Assembly (NCBI RefSeq): GCF_010093535.1
Contig: NW_022985172.1
Location: 1,188,340 to 1,252,339 of the forward strand
From: Lindgomyces ingoldianus
Taxonomy: Eukaryota; Ascomycota; Dothideomycetes; Pleosporales; Lindgomycetaceae
Direction: 5' to 3'
DNA length: 64,000 bases
Position numbers and translations under genes: made by a program. The notes below the pieces were generated by a model, which had not been told where the DNA came from, did no database searches, and saw only the letters and a program-made list of their open reading frames with translations. This document shows positions 1-11,375 of the stretch, in pieces. Within the stretch, counting starts at the first letter, position 1; every line of letters begins with the position of its first letter.

Positions 1-3000
1 AAAATAGCTAGTAACACCTTAACCTTTTTTTATATTAGCAAAAAAGTGTTTAGGGACTTAAGTATTATTAGTCTTAGTAAAGCAAAGAAAAGGGCATTAG
101 TAAAGTGTAAAAGAGAAATAAGTAATAATAATAGCTTAAGACCCTTTTCTCTAGTCTCTAAGCGTGTCTACACTATATGTTCTCTAACCTGTACCTATCT
201 AGGCTCTTCTAGAGTAGTCTAACCCTATCTAGAGTACTTAGCTTTCTACTACTAATTTTAGTGTTCTTTAGGCTTAAGTCCTCTTCTTTGCTAAGAAATT
301 TTATAAGAGTAAGTAAAGCATATAAAAAACTAACTTTACTTATAATTTTAACACTTTTAACTTTAAGTAAAACATTTTCTAAAGATAAGGCAGGTTATCT
401 GCCTTTATCTTTAGTCTTTTTAGCATTTTTTTTTTTTTTTTGCATTAGTCTAGCAGATCTAGGGGTCTCTAGGCCTGTCTAGGCCCCCTAGAATAAGTTT
501 TGCCTTTTCTAGGTTTCTACCTACTATTCTCTCCTCCTCTAAGACAGTTTAGTCTATTTTTGCATAGCAGTAGCTTCTTTAGAAATAGTTATAGTACTTT
601 ATACTTTTTTTATATTTTTTTTAGTAGCTTACTTTTCTTTTAAGTTTCTCTAGTAAAGTTTAGGCTTTATAGTGCATCTATTCTTTTTCTTAGGGGTATC
701 TAGGCTAGTCTAGGGGTAATCTAGACTAATTTAGTAGTATTTAAAAACAGGGACAGTAAAAAACAAGCTAAGTTTTTAAAGTTTATAGTGCTTAAAAGTT
801 TTTTTTAAATGTTCTAAGCTTTTATAGAGTTGTTTAGTCTAAGTTTATTTCTTTTAGTCTAGTCTCTCTTAGCCTAATTTAGCCTTTCCTTCCCTCTTCT
901 TGTTCTTCTTTGTACTAGTAGTTCTACTTGTCTTTAGAATTTATTTATAGCCCTCTTAGATATGTCTTTTACTAGAAGTAGTTAGTTATTTTCCTCTCTA
1001 AACCCTTTTTAGTGTACTCTGTATAGCTATATTCCCTTATGCAGCTTTTAGTCTATAATGTAGTCTACATCCTATATATCTGTTCTTGCTTAGGGTATTA
1101 CTACCTTAGCTAGAAGTTATTTGCAAGGTAACAAGTAACTTAAAAGTGCTAGCTTAAAAAGGCTAACATAAAATACTAGGTAGATCTAGAAGCTAGCTAG
1201 TAAGTCTAGGCAGTAAAATTAAGTTCTATGTATAGTAGAAACTTTTTAAGGGCTTATATATTTATTATCTAGCTTCTTTTTTAGCTAAGAGGTAGTAATA
1301 TTCTTAGTGCTAAAGTATACTTAGTCTTTTACTAAGTATATTTTATGTTTATGTGTCTTGTTATGCTATTACTTTTAGTACTTTTACGCTGTCTTAAGGT
1401 GTTTAGCTAGCTTTTACTTAGTCTAGGCTAGTTTATTACTATCTTAAAGTACTTATAAAGAAATACTAGCCTTCTTTACTTATTTTAGCACGTCTGTGGA
1501 CAGCAGATCCTTCCTATAGACAGCCTAGAATAGTAATATCCCTGTAAAGCTGTAGACAGCATTGTTATAGACATATTCTGTGTTAAAAAGAATCTTTGCC
1601 TAGTTATCTTACTTATAGTTACAGTATATTTAGAAATACTACTTTAATGTTTAGTTTTAGCGCTTAGTCTAGCTATTAGTTTATAAGTAAAAAGTAGTAA
1701 AAAAAAGTCTTTTTATTTCTAAGTAAGCTATAAACATTTTTTAATAAGTAGACATAAATAAGGCTCTCTAGTCTATTATAATAGAAAAAGAAGGGCTATA
1801 GAGTTTTAAGATTTTCTGCCTAAAGGTCTTAGCTAAGGCTGCTGCCTTTAAGGTGCCCTTACTAAAAATGTAGTAGGCTATTTTAAAGAAATAATTAACT
1901 ATAACTAAGATACTATTATAGCTCCTTTTATTTAACTAGCTAGGTAGTAGCTCTATAATAAAATCTATAGAGATATCCTTCTAGATTCTAGAGGGGACTA
2001 GGAGGGGCTAGAGTTCCTTGTACAGGGCATGTTAAGGGGATTTTGCGCGTTAGTAGGCCTAGCATGTGCTAAGGTAGTCTTTAGTGTATTGCTGCATGCC
2101 TAGCTAATAAAAGTCCCTTTATACCTAATAAAGAGTTTTGCTAAATCTAAAATAGCCTACTAAGAGATAGTTATAGTAGGCTTAAAGGGCTTAGATTTTT
2201 ACTTTTTTAGGTATATAAGTCTTTTTTTTATAAGTAAAAAGTCTCTTCTTTTCTTCTAACTACCTGCCTGCCTAGTCTAGTTAGTTTTTTATATCTTTTT
2301 TTTAGGCCTTTCTTACGCCTTTAGCGTGTGGATTTTCTCTAAGCCCCTTTGTAATTACTTTTATTAAAGAGCTCTCTAGGCTTTAGGTTTTATTTACTAT
2401 TCTAGTAGTACTTAAGGCTTTTATCCTAGTTGCTTAGGTAACAGCTGCTATTCTTAGCTGTTTTAGGCCCTTCTAGGGTAATCTTGCCCTGTCTAGCTCT
2501 AGTTTACGCTGCAGATTATAAAGTGCCTACTCCTGTAATTCTAAGCTGTCCTTATTATTACCCTCTTTACTTTTTTTATAATTAGGCCTCCTTAAGGGCT
2601 TGTTAGTAGGGTTAGTTTTACTTAGTTAATAATAAATTTAAAAGTTAAAAGTAGCTACTTACTCTACTTACTAAGCTTACCTTTTAGTTAGGGTCTTAGT
2701 AGTTATAAACTCTTAGAGGTTAGTGTAGTCTATTAAAAGTTTTATTATGTAGGCAGCTCTCTTTAGATAGTAGCGCTAGTGTTTAAAGCTCTCTACTATA
2801 GTAAGTAGCTTACTATTATAGGTGTTATAGTTACATTCTACTACTATAATTTTGCGCAAGAAAAAGGCTATAGAGTGCTACTAGTCTTTTTTTACCCTAT
2901 CTAGCTTAGGCTAGCTTAGAATTCCTAAGATTGCATATCCTAAGGCATTAGTTTTAACCTAGTAGTATAGGTTAAAATTAAAATGTACTAGTAGTAGTTC

Positions 3001-6000
3001 TTTAGCAAATCTACTTTTTAGTTTATTAAAGGCAAACACTACTTAAAAACTTAGCGCTAGGAAAATAGACTTCTTTTTATATTACTAATAGCCTTTTTTA
3101 GCTAAACCTTAAAGTTATTAAGTAAGCTAGTGTAAAGAAGTAGTAATCTATAAGAATCCTTCTATAAAGTGTTAGTAGTAGTTAGTAAACTCTAAAAAGA
3201 TCTAGATCTTTCTTATAGTTCTAAGGATTAGCTACCTCTAGATAGCTTTAACTTAGTCCTTCTCTATCTAGACTCTTTCTAGAGTAATAATAAAGCCTAA
3301 GTACTCTACTTTATCTATGTAAAATTTATATTTTAAAAGCTTAGCATATAGCTTATGCTAAAAAAGCCTAGATAAAACTAAGTAAACATGCTTTTTATAC
3401 TTAACTTTATTTTAAAAGTAAATAAGTATATTGTCTAAGTAAATAATATAACATATGTTAAAAAAGTCTAATAGTGTAAAGTTAATGTAACTTTAGAAGA
3501 CTACTAAAGCGTTTATAAGTCTAAAAGGCATTATAGTGTATTTAAAATAGCTATAGTAGGTCTAAAAAGTAGTTTTCTACTTATCCTTCTTCTTAATCTA
3601 AATGCAGTAGTAGGTGTTACACAGGTCTAGTTTAGAGTAGATTTTAGCGCAGCTTAATTAATCTAAAGATTCTCTAATTAATAGAAAAAAGTATTAGTTC
3701 TTTACTATAATAGTATTAAAGCTTTAGTAGTCTATATAGAGTTAAAGTGTCTTATCCTTTTTTTTTGCAAATAGAACAGGGGCCCCTGCCTTTAACATTA
3801 AGCAGCGTATCTATCCCTGTTCTAGGTTTGTCTAAATATACTTTTATAAAACTTCTACCTTAGTAGTAAAAAAACTATAAAGAGAGCTATATAAAAGTTC
3901 TTTTTTCTTATCTAAGTTAATTATAAGCTTATGTAGGCTATAGTTAGGCAAAAAGAAGGTGTTATGTTCTAAAAATACTCTTTAAAACTTCTTAAAGTAT
4001 GCTAACAGCAGCCTAGGCTTCTTTAAAGTTAGTTAGAATATGCAAGTAATTACTATTATAAACATGTTATTATTAAGGTCTATTAGTACCTTTATAAATA
4101 CTTTTAAGCTGTCTAGACTAATTTTTTTATAAAGTTAGTAGTGTCCTTAAAAATAGACTATTTTGCGTATAAAGTTAAAAGTTAAGTTCTATTTTTCTAG
4201 CTAAAGCATGCCTAATATTATACTATAACTAGAGATTTTTATTATAAAAAAGGTAAATTTACTTGCTTAAAACTACTTTTTACTATTTTTAATATAGTAA
4301 AAGATGTTAGCTTTTTTTATAACCTTTAATAGCTGTTTTTTTAGAGATATAAAAAAGCCTAGGTTTACTAAGTTAACTACTACACCTGCTTATTTAGTAA
4401 AGTTTTAATTTAAGAAGTTTACCTCTACTCTAGAGTTTATTATAGCTTAGTAGTAGTAAAAGAAGGTTAGACCCCTAATAGCCTTTAAAAAGGATATAAG
4501 CATTACCTTTATAGTACTAGGCCTAGCTTTTTAGGTACTTGCTACTGCTACTTTCTACCCCTCTAAGTATTCTACCTAGCTTATAAGACGTAGGGGGGGG
4601 CGTTCTAGGGCGCAGCTTTTTCTGCTAGGTTGTCTTTTTTAAGGGGATAGTTTCTCTGCATATAGCCCTACTTATAATAGTTATAGTAGCCTCTTTTTTT
4701 TTAGTTTTTAGCCTTTTATGCTTTTTTAGCTTTTAACTTTTAAAGCTTAGTAGCTATAAAGTTATAAAGCTTTATATTATTTTTTTAGTGTTAGTTACTT
4801 TAGAGTTTTTTATAACTTACCTAGCTTTTTAAAGGGTGTTCTACTTCTTCTAGAGGCCTTTTACTACCCCTATAGTTCTCTTCTGCCTAGAGGACCTGCT
4901 AGTGCTAGTTAGCCTCTATTTCTAATTTAAGAAGACTACTCTACACTCTTAGTTAAAAGTCTAGCCTATACTACACTTTTCTATTTAAGGTAAAGAAAAA
5001 GTTATATATTAAGTTTTAATTTAAGTTATTTAAGGCTTTAATAAAGTTAATATCTTTTTACTAAGTTTTAAAATAGTTAAGAAGTTTAGTAAAAGTCTAA
5101 TTTTTTTAATTTACATTTTTAATTTTTTACTTAGCTAAATTTTTTTTTTTTTAGGCATGTCTAAAAAAGCTTAACAGCGTTTCCTTTATAAAGCTCTAGT
5201 GTAATTAGGTTAGGTAGTTAACTATAAAGATTATATATACTACTCTATCCTAACAGTTGCAGGGGTCCTCCCCTAGGTAGCGCTAGCAGAACTCTACCTG
5301 TAATGCTGCATTTAGAAAGACTAAAAGGTTTTAGATGTATTCTTTATAGCCTCTAATATATACTTATAGTTACTTATAAAACTTTTCTTTAAACTTTAGA
5401 AGTTAGTTAGGCTTAGGTAACTGTAGCCTAAAAAGGGTGCCTACAGGAGCAGCTGTCCTAGGTAGGAACAATAAGAGTTAGCTAGTGGCTGTCTATAGGG
5501 GGGCTGCTAGCCCTAGCCCTATAGGGGTTAGGTTATTATAAAGAGAGTTATAAAGCTTTTAAGAGGATTATAATGTTTTTTTTAATTAGTCTTTTTAGAG
5601 TTGTTTTAGTCTTTTTTTTTTTTTTTTTACTTTTTTTTTTAGTTTTTTTTGTTAAATCTTAGCATTTAGTTAGATAATGTTGCTTATTATAATCTTCTCT
5701 AAGAGTGTCTTAGCCTAAGTAAAAGAGTCTAGAGGTAGCAGTCTCTAGAGGGGTTGCGCAGATGTCCCCTCTTTATTAGGTAGTCTGTCTACAGAGGGAG
5801 TCTATAAGTCTTGTACAACACTAGCTTAGGTAGCAACAGTTATGCTAGGTATTATTAAGTAGGTAGAGAATTGTATTATAAAAAACAGAGTATACACTTT
5901 ATAATTAAAAGGTGTATTAACTAACAAAGGTGTAACTATAACATAGAAGTATAATTAGTACCTGCTTAATTCTTAAAGTAATCCTTTGCTATCTAAAGAG

Positions 6001-6224
6001 GGCTTCTACAACTGGCTATATACTTCTCTAGAGAGCTAGGCACGGCAGCGCTAGTAGCGACAGATCTAGTATGCTGTAGGTCTAGTTTAAAGTATTACCT
6101 GTCTAGGATGCCCGGCTTTTTAGGCGAGGTAGGCATTGTCTAGGAAGTGCAGGGTTAACGGCACAGTTTAGGAGTTGTCCAGGACTGCCTAGTGCAGTCT
6201 AGGCCAGTCTACAACAGCCTAGGA
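1..6224. repeat. RIP-degraded, AT-rich transposon block
   Basis: This stretch is strongly AT-rich with TpA everywhere and stop codons (TAG, TAA) in all frames, and no intact gene. It is what repeat-induced point mutation leaves in fungal repeats. A minus-strand Ty3/gypsy element is recognisable inside it (see the gag-pol remnant). I could not define LTRs or target duplications for it. The part around 6030-6224 keeps more G and C than the rest, so it may be a different or less mutated repeat. The only long forward ORF, near 261-482, has the composition of the degraded repeat and is not a gene. Confidence 0.85.
1900..4700 (-). pseudogene. Ty3/gypsy gag-pol remnant
   Basis: Reading the minus strand through its stop codons shows an ordered set of retroelement domains. 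A gag CCHC zinc-knuckle relic lies at about 4690-4616. The reverse transcriptase lies at about 3800-3390, with recognisable stretches such as LYIDY and TIMPFRLINA and the catalytic motif reading YLDN instead of YxDD. RNase H lies at about 3000-2890 (TNALGYAI where TDASGYAI is usual). The integrase H2C2 finger and start of the core lie at about 2120-1930 (KDISIDFI). The order gag-RT-RNase H-integrase is that of Ty3/gypsy, not copia. The many stops and the catalytic D-to-N change fit C-to-T and G-to-A mutation. No functional protein can be made. Confidence 0.85.
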
Positions 6225-6478
6225 AACACCTGGATAGCCAGTCTTTACAGTTAATGCCCTAGATAACTGTTGTCTACTTCTTATTACTTTACTATATTGC
6301 CTTTAGCTGTTCTTATCTCTCTAAAGCTATAATAACTGCTCTAGTTAATATCTAGCCTATTATAAAGCCTAACTTATTAAAGTTATACCTGTCTTTATTC
6401 TAGATACTATACTTAGCTTTTATGTTAGCTACTAGGCAAAACTAGCCCTAGATAACCTCTAGATCTTTATAAAGCGCT
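6225..6478 (-). mobile_element. pogo/Fot1-like transposase fragment, inverted
   Basis: The minus strand matches, base by base with mainly transition differences, the transposase segment at about 56590-56790 of the right-hand pogo-like element. Both read through YNFN...GFIIG, which corresponds to the YNFDETGF region of pogo/Fot1 DDE transposases, followed by a TRAV segment and GIN. The match stops abruptly near 6225, where the sequence changes character. On the other side it runs into the N gap. It lies in inverted orientation to the copy that starts after the gap. Confidence 0.8.
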
Positions 6479-7173
6479 NNNNNNNNNNNNNNNNNNNNNN
6501 NNNNNNNNNNNNNNNNNNNNNNNNNNNNNNNNNNNNNNNNNNNNNNNNNNNNNNNNNNNNNNNNNNNNNNNNNNNNNNNNNNNNNNNNNNNNNNNNNNNN
6601 NNNNNNNNNNNNNNNNNNNNNNNNNNNNNNNNNNNNNNNNNNNNNNNNNNNNNNNNNNNNNNNNNNNNNNNNNNNNNNNNNNNNNNNNNNNNNNNNNNNN
6701 NNNNNNNNNNNNNNNNNNNNNNNNNNNNNNNNNNNNNNNNNNNNNNNNNNNNNNNNNNNNNNNNNNNNNNNNNNNNNNNNNNNNNNNNNNNNNNNNNNNN
6801 NNNNNNNNNNNNNNNNNNNNNNNNNNNNNNNNNNNNNNNNNNNNNNNNNNNNNNNNNNNNNNNNNNNNNNNNNNNNNNNNNNNNNNNNNNNNNNNNNNNN
6901 NNNNNNNNNNNNNNNNNNNNNNNNNNNNNNNNNNNNNNNNNNNNNNNNNNNNNNNNNNNNNNNNNNNNNNNNNNNNNNNNNNNNNNNNNNNNNNNNNNNN
7001 NNNNNNNNNNNNNNNNNNNNNNNNNNNNNNNNNNNNNNNNNNNNNNNNNNNNNNNNNNNNNNNNNNNNNNNNNNNNNNNNNNNNNNNNNNNNNNNNNNNN
7101 NNNNNNNNNNNNNNNNNNNNNNNNNNNNNNNNNNNNNNNNNNNNNNNNNNNNNNNNNNNNNNNNNNNNNNNNN
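6479..7173. other. assembly gap (695 N)
   Basis: A run of N. It separates an inverted pogo-like fragment on the left from a plus-strand pogo-like fragment on the right, so it probably hides the missing part of one or both copies. The true length is unknown, since a pogo-like element of this family would need more than 695 bases to complete the right-hand copy. Confidence 0.99.
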
Positions 7174-7484
7174 TTAAAAAAGCCTATACTTAATAGCTTT
7201 AAAAAAGTTTAGGGTGTATAGTAATAAAAAAAAAAGTAAAAAAGCAGGTGTAAGCTAAAGTAAGTAAGCTATCTTAAAGGTGCTATAAATAGTGTAATTA
7301 GACTAGGCATAATACATAAATATGTAAGTAAGAAGTAAAAGTAGTATCTAAATAATATTCTAGGCTGTACTGTACTATATAGTGCTAGAGCGGGTTGTTA
7401 TAGGCTATAATAGAGTTTGTTAGGGTGGGGTCTTGGCAAAAGTGAGCGACTCGGGTGTGTGAGCAACTCGCCCGTGAAGTACGT
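7174..7484 (+). mobile_element. 3' end of a pogo/Fot1-like DNA transposon (left copy)
   Basis: Bases 7174-7376 align directly with 63790-64000, differing mostly by G-to-A and C-to-T changes. Together they encode the C-terminal tail of a pogo/Fot1 transposase, a basic segment followed by a CxxC-x-x-x-H-N-x-x-x-C cysteine motif, best preserved in the right copy. The element ends in a terminal inverted repeat at about 7424-7484, finishing in ACGT, followed by TA (7485-7486), the usual target dinucleotide of this superfamily. The 5' part is lost in the N gap. This copy is more heavily RIP-mutated in its coding part than the right copy. Confidence 0.85.
7424..7484 (-). repeat. terminal inverted repeat of the left pogo-like element
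   Basis: The reverse complement begins ACGTACTTCACGGGCGAG and matches 56067-56126 over about 60 bases with only transition differences. It is adjacent to TA at 7485-7486. This marks the exact left border of the gene island. Confidence 0.88.
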
Positions 7485-7583
7485 TAGTGTCACATGGAGA
7501 CATCAAACCCGGAGCAAATCCAACCCCAGGCAGACAACACAGCAGGCCAAGTATCGTTAAGCTTATAGGGATAGGTACTAGAG

Positions 7584-9878
7584 CTATGCCTCAAATCCAA
7601 GCCCATCCACCGTTCCAAGAAATTCTGCATTTCCTTCGCCATTCAGTAGTGCATCCATATCGACACCACCCCCCGTCAAATACTTGGCACTGACGCCAAC
7701 GTTCACTCGCTGACTTAGGAGCGCTTTCAGTTCTGCTCTCAAGGCTTGCATCTCTCCTTTGCTCGTTGCACCAGCTTCATTCTGCTTCTTCTTTCGACCG
7801 CTTCCGCGACCTTGACGTCCTGGGGCTTCAGCCTCGAATGTATCACTGTTATAGTCTACACCCAAATCTTCTGCAGCAGCACTGAGCCAGGCGTCTTCGG
7901 AGTGTATCTTTTCTTTTGCAATGACTGCATCGGCAAGTTTCTTGGCTAATGTTGCGCGGGGTTTACAGCGCGACACAATGCGCCGATCAAGGTCGAGCGT
8001 TCGAATGAAGTAGGCAGTGTTCTTTGATTTTACAGTCTGTTGAGGTCGTGCGTGTACCTTCGCCACCAGTCTTCTAACGCCGGCAACCTCCTCGGGGGCG
8101 CATATTAGGACGCTAATTCCTGAAGCCTTTGCGCGTGCAGTTCGTCCTGAACGATGCACGTACGTGTCTGCCGCACGAGGAAGATGGTAATGCACGATCA
8201 GATCTACGCCAGGAATATCTAAACCCCGTGCAGCAACGTCTGTGGCGACGAGTATAGACCCAGGTTGGGTAGTGAATCGCTCAACGGACCGAAGCCGGGA
8301 CTTTTGCGGCATCTGTGAATGTAGCGGGTGAGCCACAAGGTTCAGGTTCTGAAGGAACGGAGTGACGCGACGAACGGCCGAGATGGAGTTTGTGAAAATG
8401 AGCGAACGTTTCTTTGGGTGAAACAATAGGAGAGCGTAGAGATAAAGATCTTTCTCGGTTCCTGCGCATTCAATCAACCCCTCCTTGAGCCTAGATGCCA
8501 TCTGCGATGAAGGATTGGCGTCGATGAATTTTGGCTTCCCCTCTAAAAATCGAACCTTTTTGAGAAGATACTCCATAGACTCTTGCTTATTCAGGAGATC
8601 GCCGCCTTTAGCAGCTTTGCCCACGAGTTTTTGCTGCAAACCCTTATAAAAGGTTGCGGAGAATACCAGTGTCTGACGCTGAAGCTCTGGGGTTTGGTCA
8701 GGGTTGGAATCACCTCCCCCTTTTTCCTCATCGCAGTCTAATATTTTGAGAATTTTTCCAAGCTCTTTGTAGTGACCTTCACTTAATAAGCGGTCTGCTT
8801 CATCCACGACCAGAAATTGGATTTGTTTGAAGGATTTGACAAGCCCTTGGCCACTACTTATGACTTCCCACAATCTCCCAGGAGTACCAACAACAACATC
8901 AGCATTTTCGAGTTGTCGACGTTGCTTTTGGACGGATAGTCCGCCGGTAACGGCAGCTATCGACGGTGCATTAAAGTCGCTGCCTGAGCAGAGGGCTGTC
9001 AAGTGAGCCGTTAGCTGATGTGCTAGCTCTCGAGTGGGCGAGATGATCAGGGCGAGAGGTGTAAGGCGTTCGGCCTGCGAGGAAGCCAGGAACCGTTCGA
9101 GAATAGGTATACCAAAAGCGAGGGTCTTTCCTGAGCCTGTTGAAGCTTTGCCAACGACGTCATGTCCAGAAAGTATTTCTGGAATCGCGGAGGACTGTAT
9201 CAAAGTTGGCTGAGAGAATCTCAGTCGTGCCAGGGAACGCAACGTTTCCGAAGACAATCCAAGATTACCCCAAGCCGACACATCCACTTCGTCCACGTCG
9301 TCGTCCCCACTCAAAGGCTGGTCGGCCAGGATATCGAACGCGCCTTTCCTATTTACACTTGTTTTACCATGGTCCTGTTTCTTCTTCTGCTTCTGCCGTT
9401 TCTTCATCTTCCGCTCTGCAGCCTTCATGGTCCGCAAGGAATTCTCGGACAAGTCCTGGGCATCTTTCTCGTCCAAATACTCCTTGATCGCGCCCCCCTC
9501 CTTATCGCTGAAGCCCATCCATGAACCTTCATCGCTAAATCCATCCTCAGGCTCGTGTAGGACAGCAGCTCCACTATGAGACTGACCAGCGTCTTTCTTC
9601 TTCAAGCTGTCTAGCGTCGAGCTTTCAAAGGATATTGTTCCAGTTATTGCGTCTCTTACGACAGCTACATCTTCAATTTCTTCCAGTCCATAGAATCCTT
9701 CAAAGTCCTCCAAGCGATCTGGCATGGCAACTTCCTCCCATTGTAGGTCGTCTAGCTTGACCTTGCATCGTTTCGACGCTGCCTTTGTGGGGACAGTGGA
9801 GGACTGCGCGCTTTGATCAAGCTTCTGACGTTTGCGAGCCTTTATGGCTGCTATTTTTGGCGGTAGGCCGCGCTTCAT
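7584..9878 (-). CDS. mak5: ATP-dependent DEAD-box RNA helicase, MAK5/DDX24 type
   Basis: A nucleolar RNA helicase; the family is needed for 60S ribosomal subunit assembly. The single-exon protein of 764 residues has an acidic and lysine-rich N-terminal third, then the helicase core. Visible motifs are Q motif FSQPTLIQ (about 221-228), motif I ASTGSGKT (245-252), PTRELA (281-286), TPGR (332-335), DEAD (359-362), SAT, IFTNS, ATDVAARGLD and HRSGRTAR. The insertion between DEAD and SAT containing DxDEEKGGG and the length fit MAK5. I start at the ATG at 9878 (MKRGLPPK); the frame is open a further 12 codons upstream but only from a TTG. It is divergent from the TRM7-like gene. Its stop lies only 100 bases from the transposon end, so its 3' UTR probably runs into the element. 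Confidence 0.93.
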   Translation of the reverse strand: MKRGLPPKIAAIKARKRQKLDQSAQSSTVPTKAASKRCKVKLDDLQWEEVAMPDRLEDFEGFYGLEEIEDVAVVRDAITGTISFESSTLDSLKKKDAGQSHSGAAVLHEPEDGFSDEGSWMGFSDKEGGAIKEYLDEKDAQDLSENSLRTMKAAERKMKKRQKQKKKQDHGKTSVNRKGAFDILADQPLSGDDDVDEVDVSAWGNLGLSSETLRSLARLRFSQPTLIQSSAIPEILSGHDVVGKASTGSGKTLAFGIPILERFLASSQAERLTPLALIISPTRELAHQLTAHLTALCSGSDFNAPSIAAVTGGLSVQKQRRQLENADVVVGTPGRLWEVISSGQGLVKSFKQIQFLVVDEADRLLSEGHYKELGKILKILDCDEEKGGGDSNPDQTPELQRQTLVFSATFYKGLQQKLVGKAAKGGDLLNKQESMEYLLKKVRFLEGKPKFIDANPSSQMASRLKEGLIECAGTEKDLYLYALLLFHPKKRSLIFTNSISAVRRVTPFLQNLNLVAHPLHSQMPQKSRLRSVERFTTQPGSILVATDVAARGLDIPGVDLIVHYHLPRAADTYVHRSGRTARAKASGISVLICAPEEVAGVRRLVAKVHARPQQTVKSKNTAYFIRTLDLDRRIVSRCKPRATLAKKLADAVIAKEKIHSEDAWLSAAAEDLGVDYNSDTFEAEAPGRQGRGSGRKKKQNEAGATSKGEMQALRAELKALLSQRVNVGVSAKYLTGGGVDMDALLNGEGNAEFLGTVDGLGFEA

Positions 9879-10214
9879 GGTAGAACGGTGGCTGTCGGGG
9901 TGAAGAGGAAGCAAAATTGAAATTTTGAGATTGCTCAGCCGTCGGCGGAATTAGCACCGCCAACGGGTAAAATCGCTCGCACCAGAATGAGGCACGTGAC
10001 TCTTTCAACAGTATCCCCCCGTAAGTATTCGAGCATTATAGCAGTGTGTAAGGAGTTTAGAAGCTTGTATACTACCGCTGCAAAAGCTTGATGACGTTCT
10101 TGAATTTCCGAGGCGGTGCGTTGTGTGCCTGTGTAGTGCCAAGCTTTGTCCCTCTATTTTCGCCTGCCCTTGACACGGCCTCTTCTCCAGGACCATCTAT
10201 CAACTCTGGCTCCA
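9879..10214. promoter_or_regulatory. shared divergent promoter of mak5 and trm7
   Basis: A 336-base interval between the start codons of two divergently transcribed RNA-processing genes. Both promoters must lie here. No specific element is claimed. Confidence 0.6.
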
Positions 10215-11375
10215 ATGGGAAAGTCTTCAAAGGACAAGCGAGACGCTTACTACAGGCTCGCAAAAGAGGAGGGGTGGCGCGCCCGCAGTGCCTACAAACT
10301 TCTCCAGCTCGATGAAGAATTCGGCCTGTTTGAAGGCGTTACGCGCGTGGTAGATCTCTGCGCGGCTCCCGGCAGCTGGAGCCAAGTCCTTTCCCGTGTT
10401 TTGGTCAAAGGAGAGAAATTCAGCCGAGCAGGGTGGGAAGAGAAGCAAAAGGAGACGAAGCAATATGTCCTCGGCCATGCTTTCCAAGAGGATCTAGCCG
10501 GAACTAAAGAAGGCGGGAACTTGAAAAGCCAAGAGGAGGAGCGAAAGACACGAGAGAGTGTCCGTATTGTTTCAATTGACCTACAACCCATGAGCCCTCT
10601 TGAAGGGGTCACCACCTTACGAGCTGATATCACGCATCCATCCACCATTCCTCTACTTCTCAAGGCATTGGATCCCGATACATTCGACCCAAAGGTCACT
10701 TCCGCCTGCCATCCAGTTGATCTTGTAATTTCTGATGGTGCGCCGGATGTCACCGGTCTCCATGACCTGGATATCTATGTTCAGAGCCAGCTGCTCTGGG
10801 CGGCTCTTAACTTGGCCCTTTGCGTCCTGAAGCCTGGTGGGAAATTCGTTGCAAAGATATTTAGAGGAAAGGATGTAGATCTTTTGTTTGCACAGCTCAA
10901 GATCATGTTCTGTACGGTGCGAGTGGCAAAGCCACGGAGCAGCAGAGCAAGTAGCGTTGAAGCTTTCGTCGTCTGTGTGGGGTTCCACCCACCACATCGT
11001 TTCTCCGCAAGTCTGGACAACCCATTAGGTGCCAGAGCACAACTACCCTCGGACGAACAGACTGCCAACGAAAAGACGAAGCCATCGAGGAAGGTCAGGG
11101 ATGATGGCGCCATTGAGCTAGACCTTGATTCTGACGAGGAAGACGAACACGATGTGGAAGAAGGCAGAGGACGCTGGATCGCCCCTTTCTTGGCCTGCGG
11201 AGACCTTTCAGCTTACGATTCCGATGCGACATATCATCTTCCCAAAGACCGAATTAGTCTTGATCCAGTGCAGCCTCCAACAGCTCCTCCGTATAAGCGC
11301 GCACTAGAGATGAGGAAGTTGGCAGGTGGTGCATACGGAAAGACAAAAGGCCAGGAATGTCAGGGCCCTACTTGA
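10215..11375 (+). CDS. trm7: tRNA (cytidine/guanosine-2'-O)-methyltransferase, TRM7/FTSJ1 type
   Basis: An FtsJ-family S-adenosylmethionine-dependent enzyme of 386 residues in one exon; TRM7 methylates ribose at tRNA anticodon-loop positions 32 and 34. The sequence opens MGKSSKDKRDAYYRLAKEEG, typical of the family. The SAM-binding motif is VVDLCAAPGSW (about 45-55). The K-D-K-E catalytic tetrad is K28, D174 (ISDGAPDVTG), K214 (GGKFVAKIF) and E249 (SSVEAFVV). A charged insertion (about 68-115) and a C-terminal extension with an acidic run are typical of filamentous fungi rather than yeast. I start at the ATG at 10215 because it gives the conserved N-terminus; the longer frame begins with TTG at 10146. 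Confidence 0.94.
   Translation: MGKSSKDKRDAYYRLAKEEGWRARSAYKLLQLDEEFGLFEGVTRVVDLCAAPGSWSQVLSRVLVKGEKFSRAGWEEKQKETKQYVLGHAFQEDLAGTKEGGNLKSQEEERKTRESVRIVSIDLQPMSPLEGVTTLRADITHPSTIPLLLKALDPDTFDPKVTSACHPVDLVISDGAPDVTGLHDLDIYVQSQLLWAALNLALCVLKPGGKFVAKIFRGKDVDLLFAQLKIMFCTVRVAKPRSSRASSVEAFVVCVGFHPPHRFSASLDNPLGARAQLPSDEQTANEKTKPSRKVRDDGAIELDLDSDEEDEHDVEEGRGRWIAPFLACGDLSAYDSDATYHLPKDRISLDPVQPPTAPPYKRALEMRKLAGGAYGKTKGQECQGPT

Noticed and set aside
261..482. 73-codon frame with a hydrophobic look in the left repeat block
   Set aside because: Composition follows the RIP-mutated repeat, with a long T run encoding Phe; no gene context.
9879..9914. N-terminal extension of mak5
   Set aside because: The extension begins with TTG; the ATG at 9878 gives the expected basic N-terminus.
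10146..10214. N-terminal extension of trm7
   Set aside because: It begins with TTG; the ATG at 10215 gives the conserved MGKSSKDKRD start.
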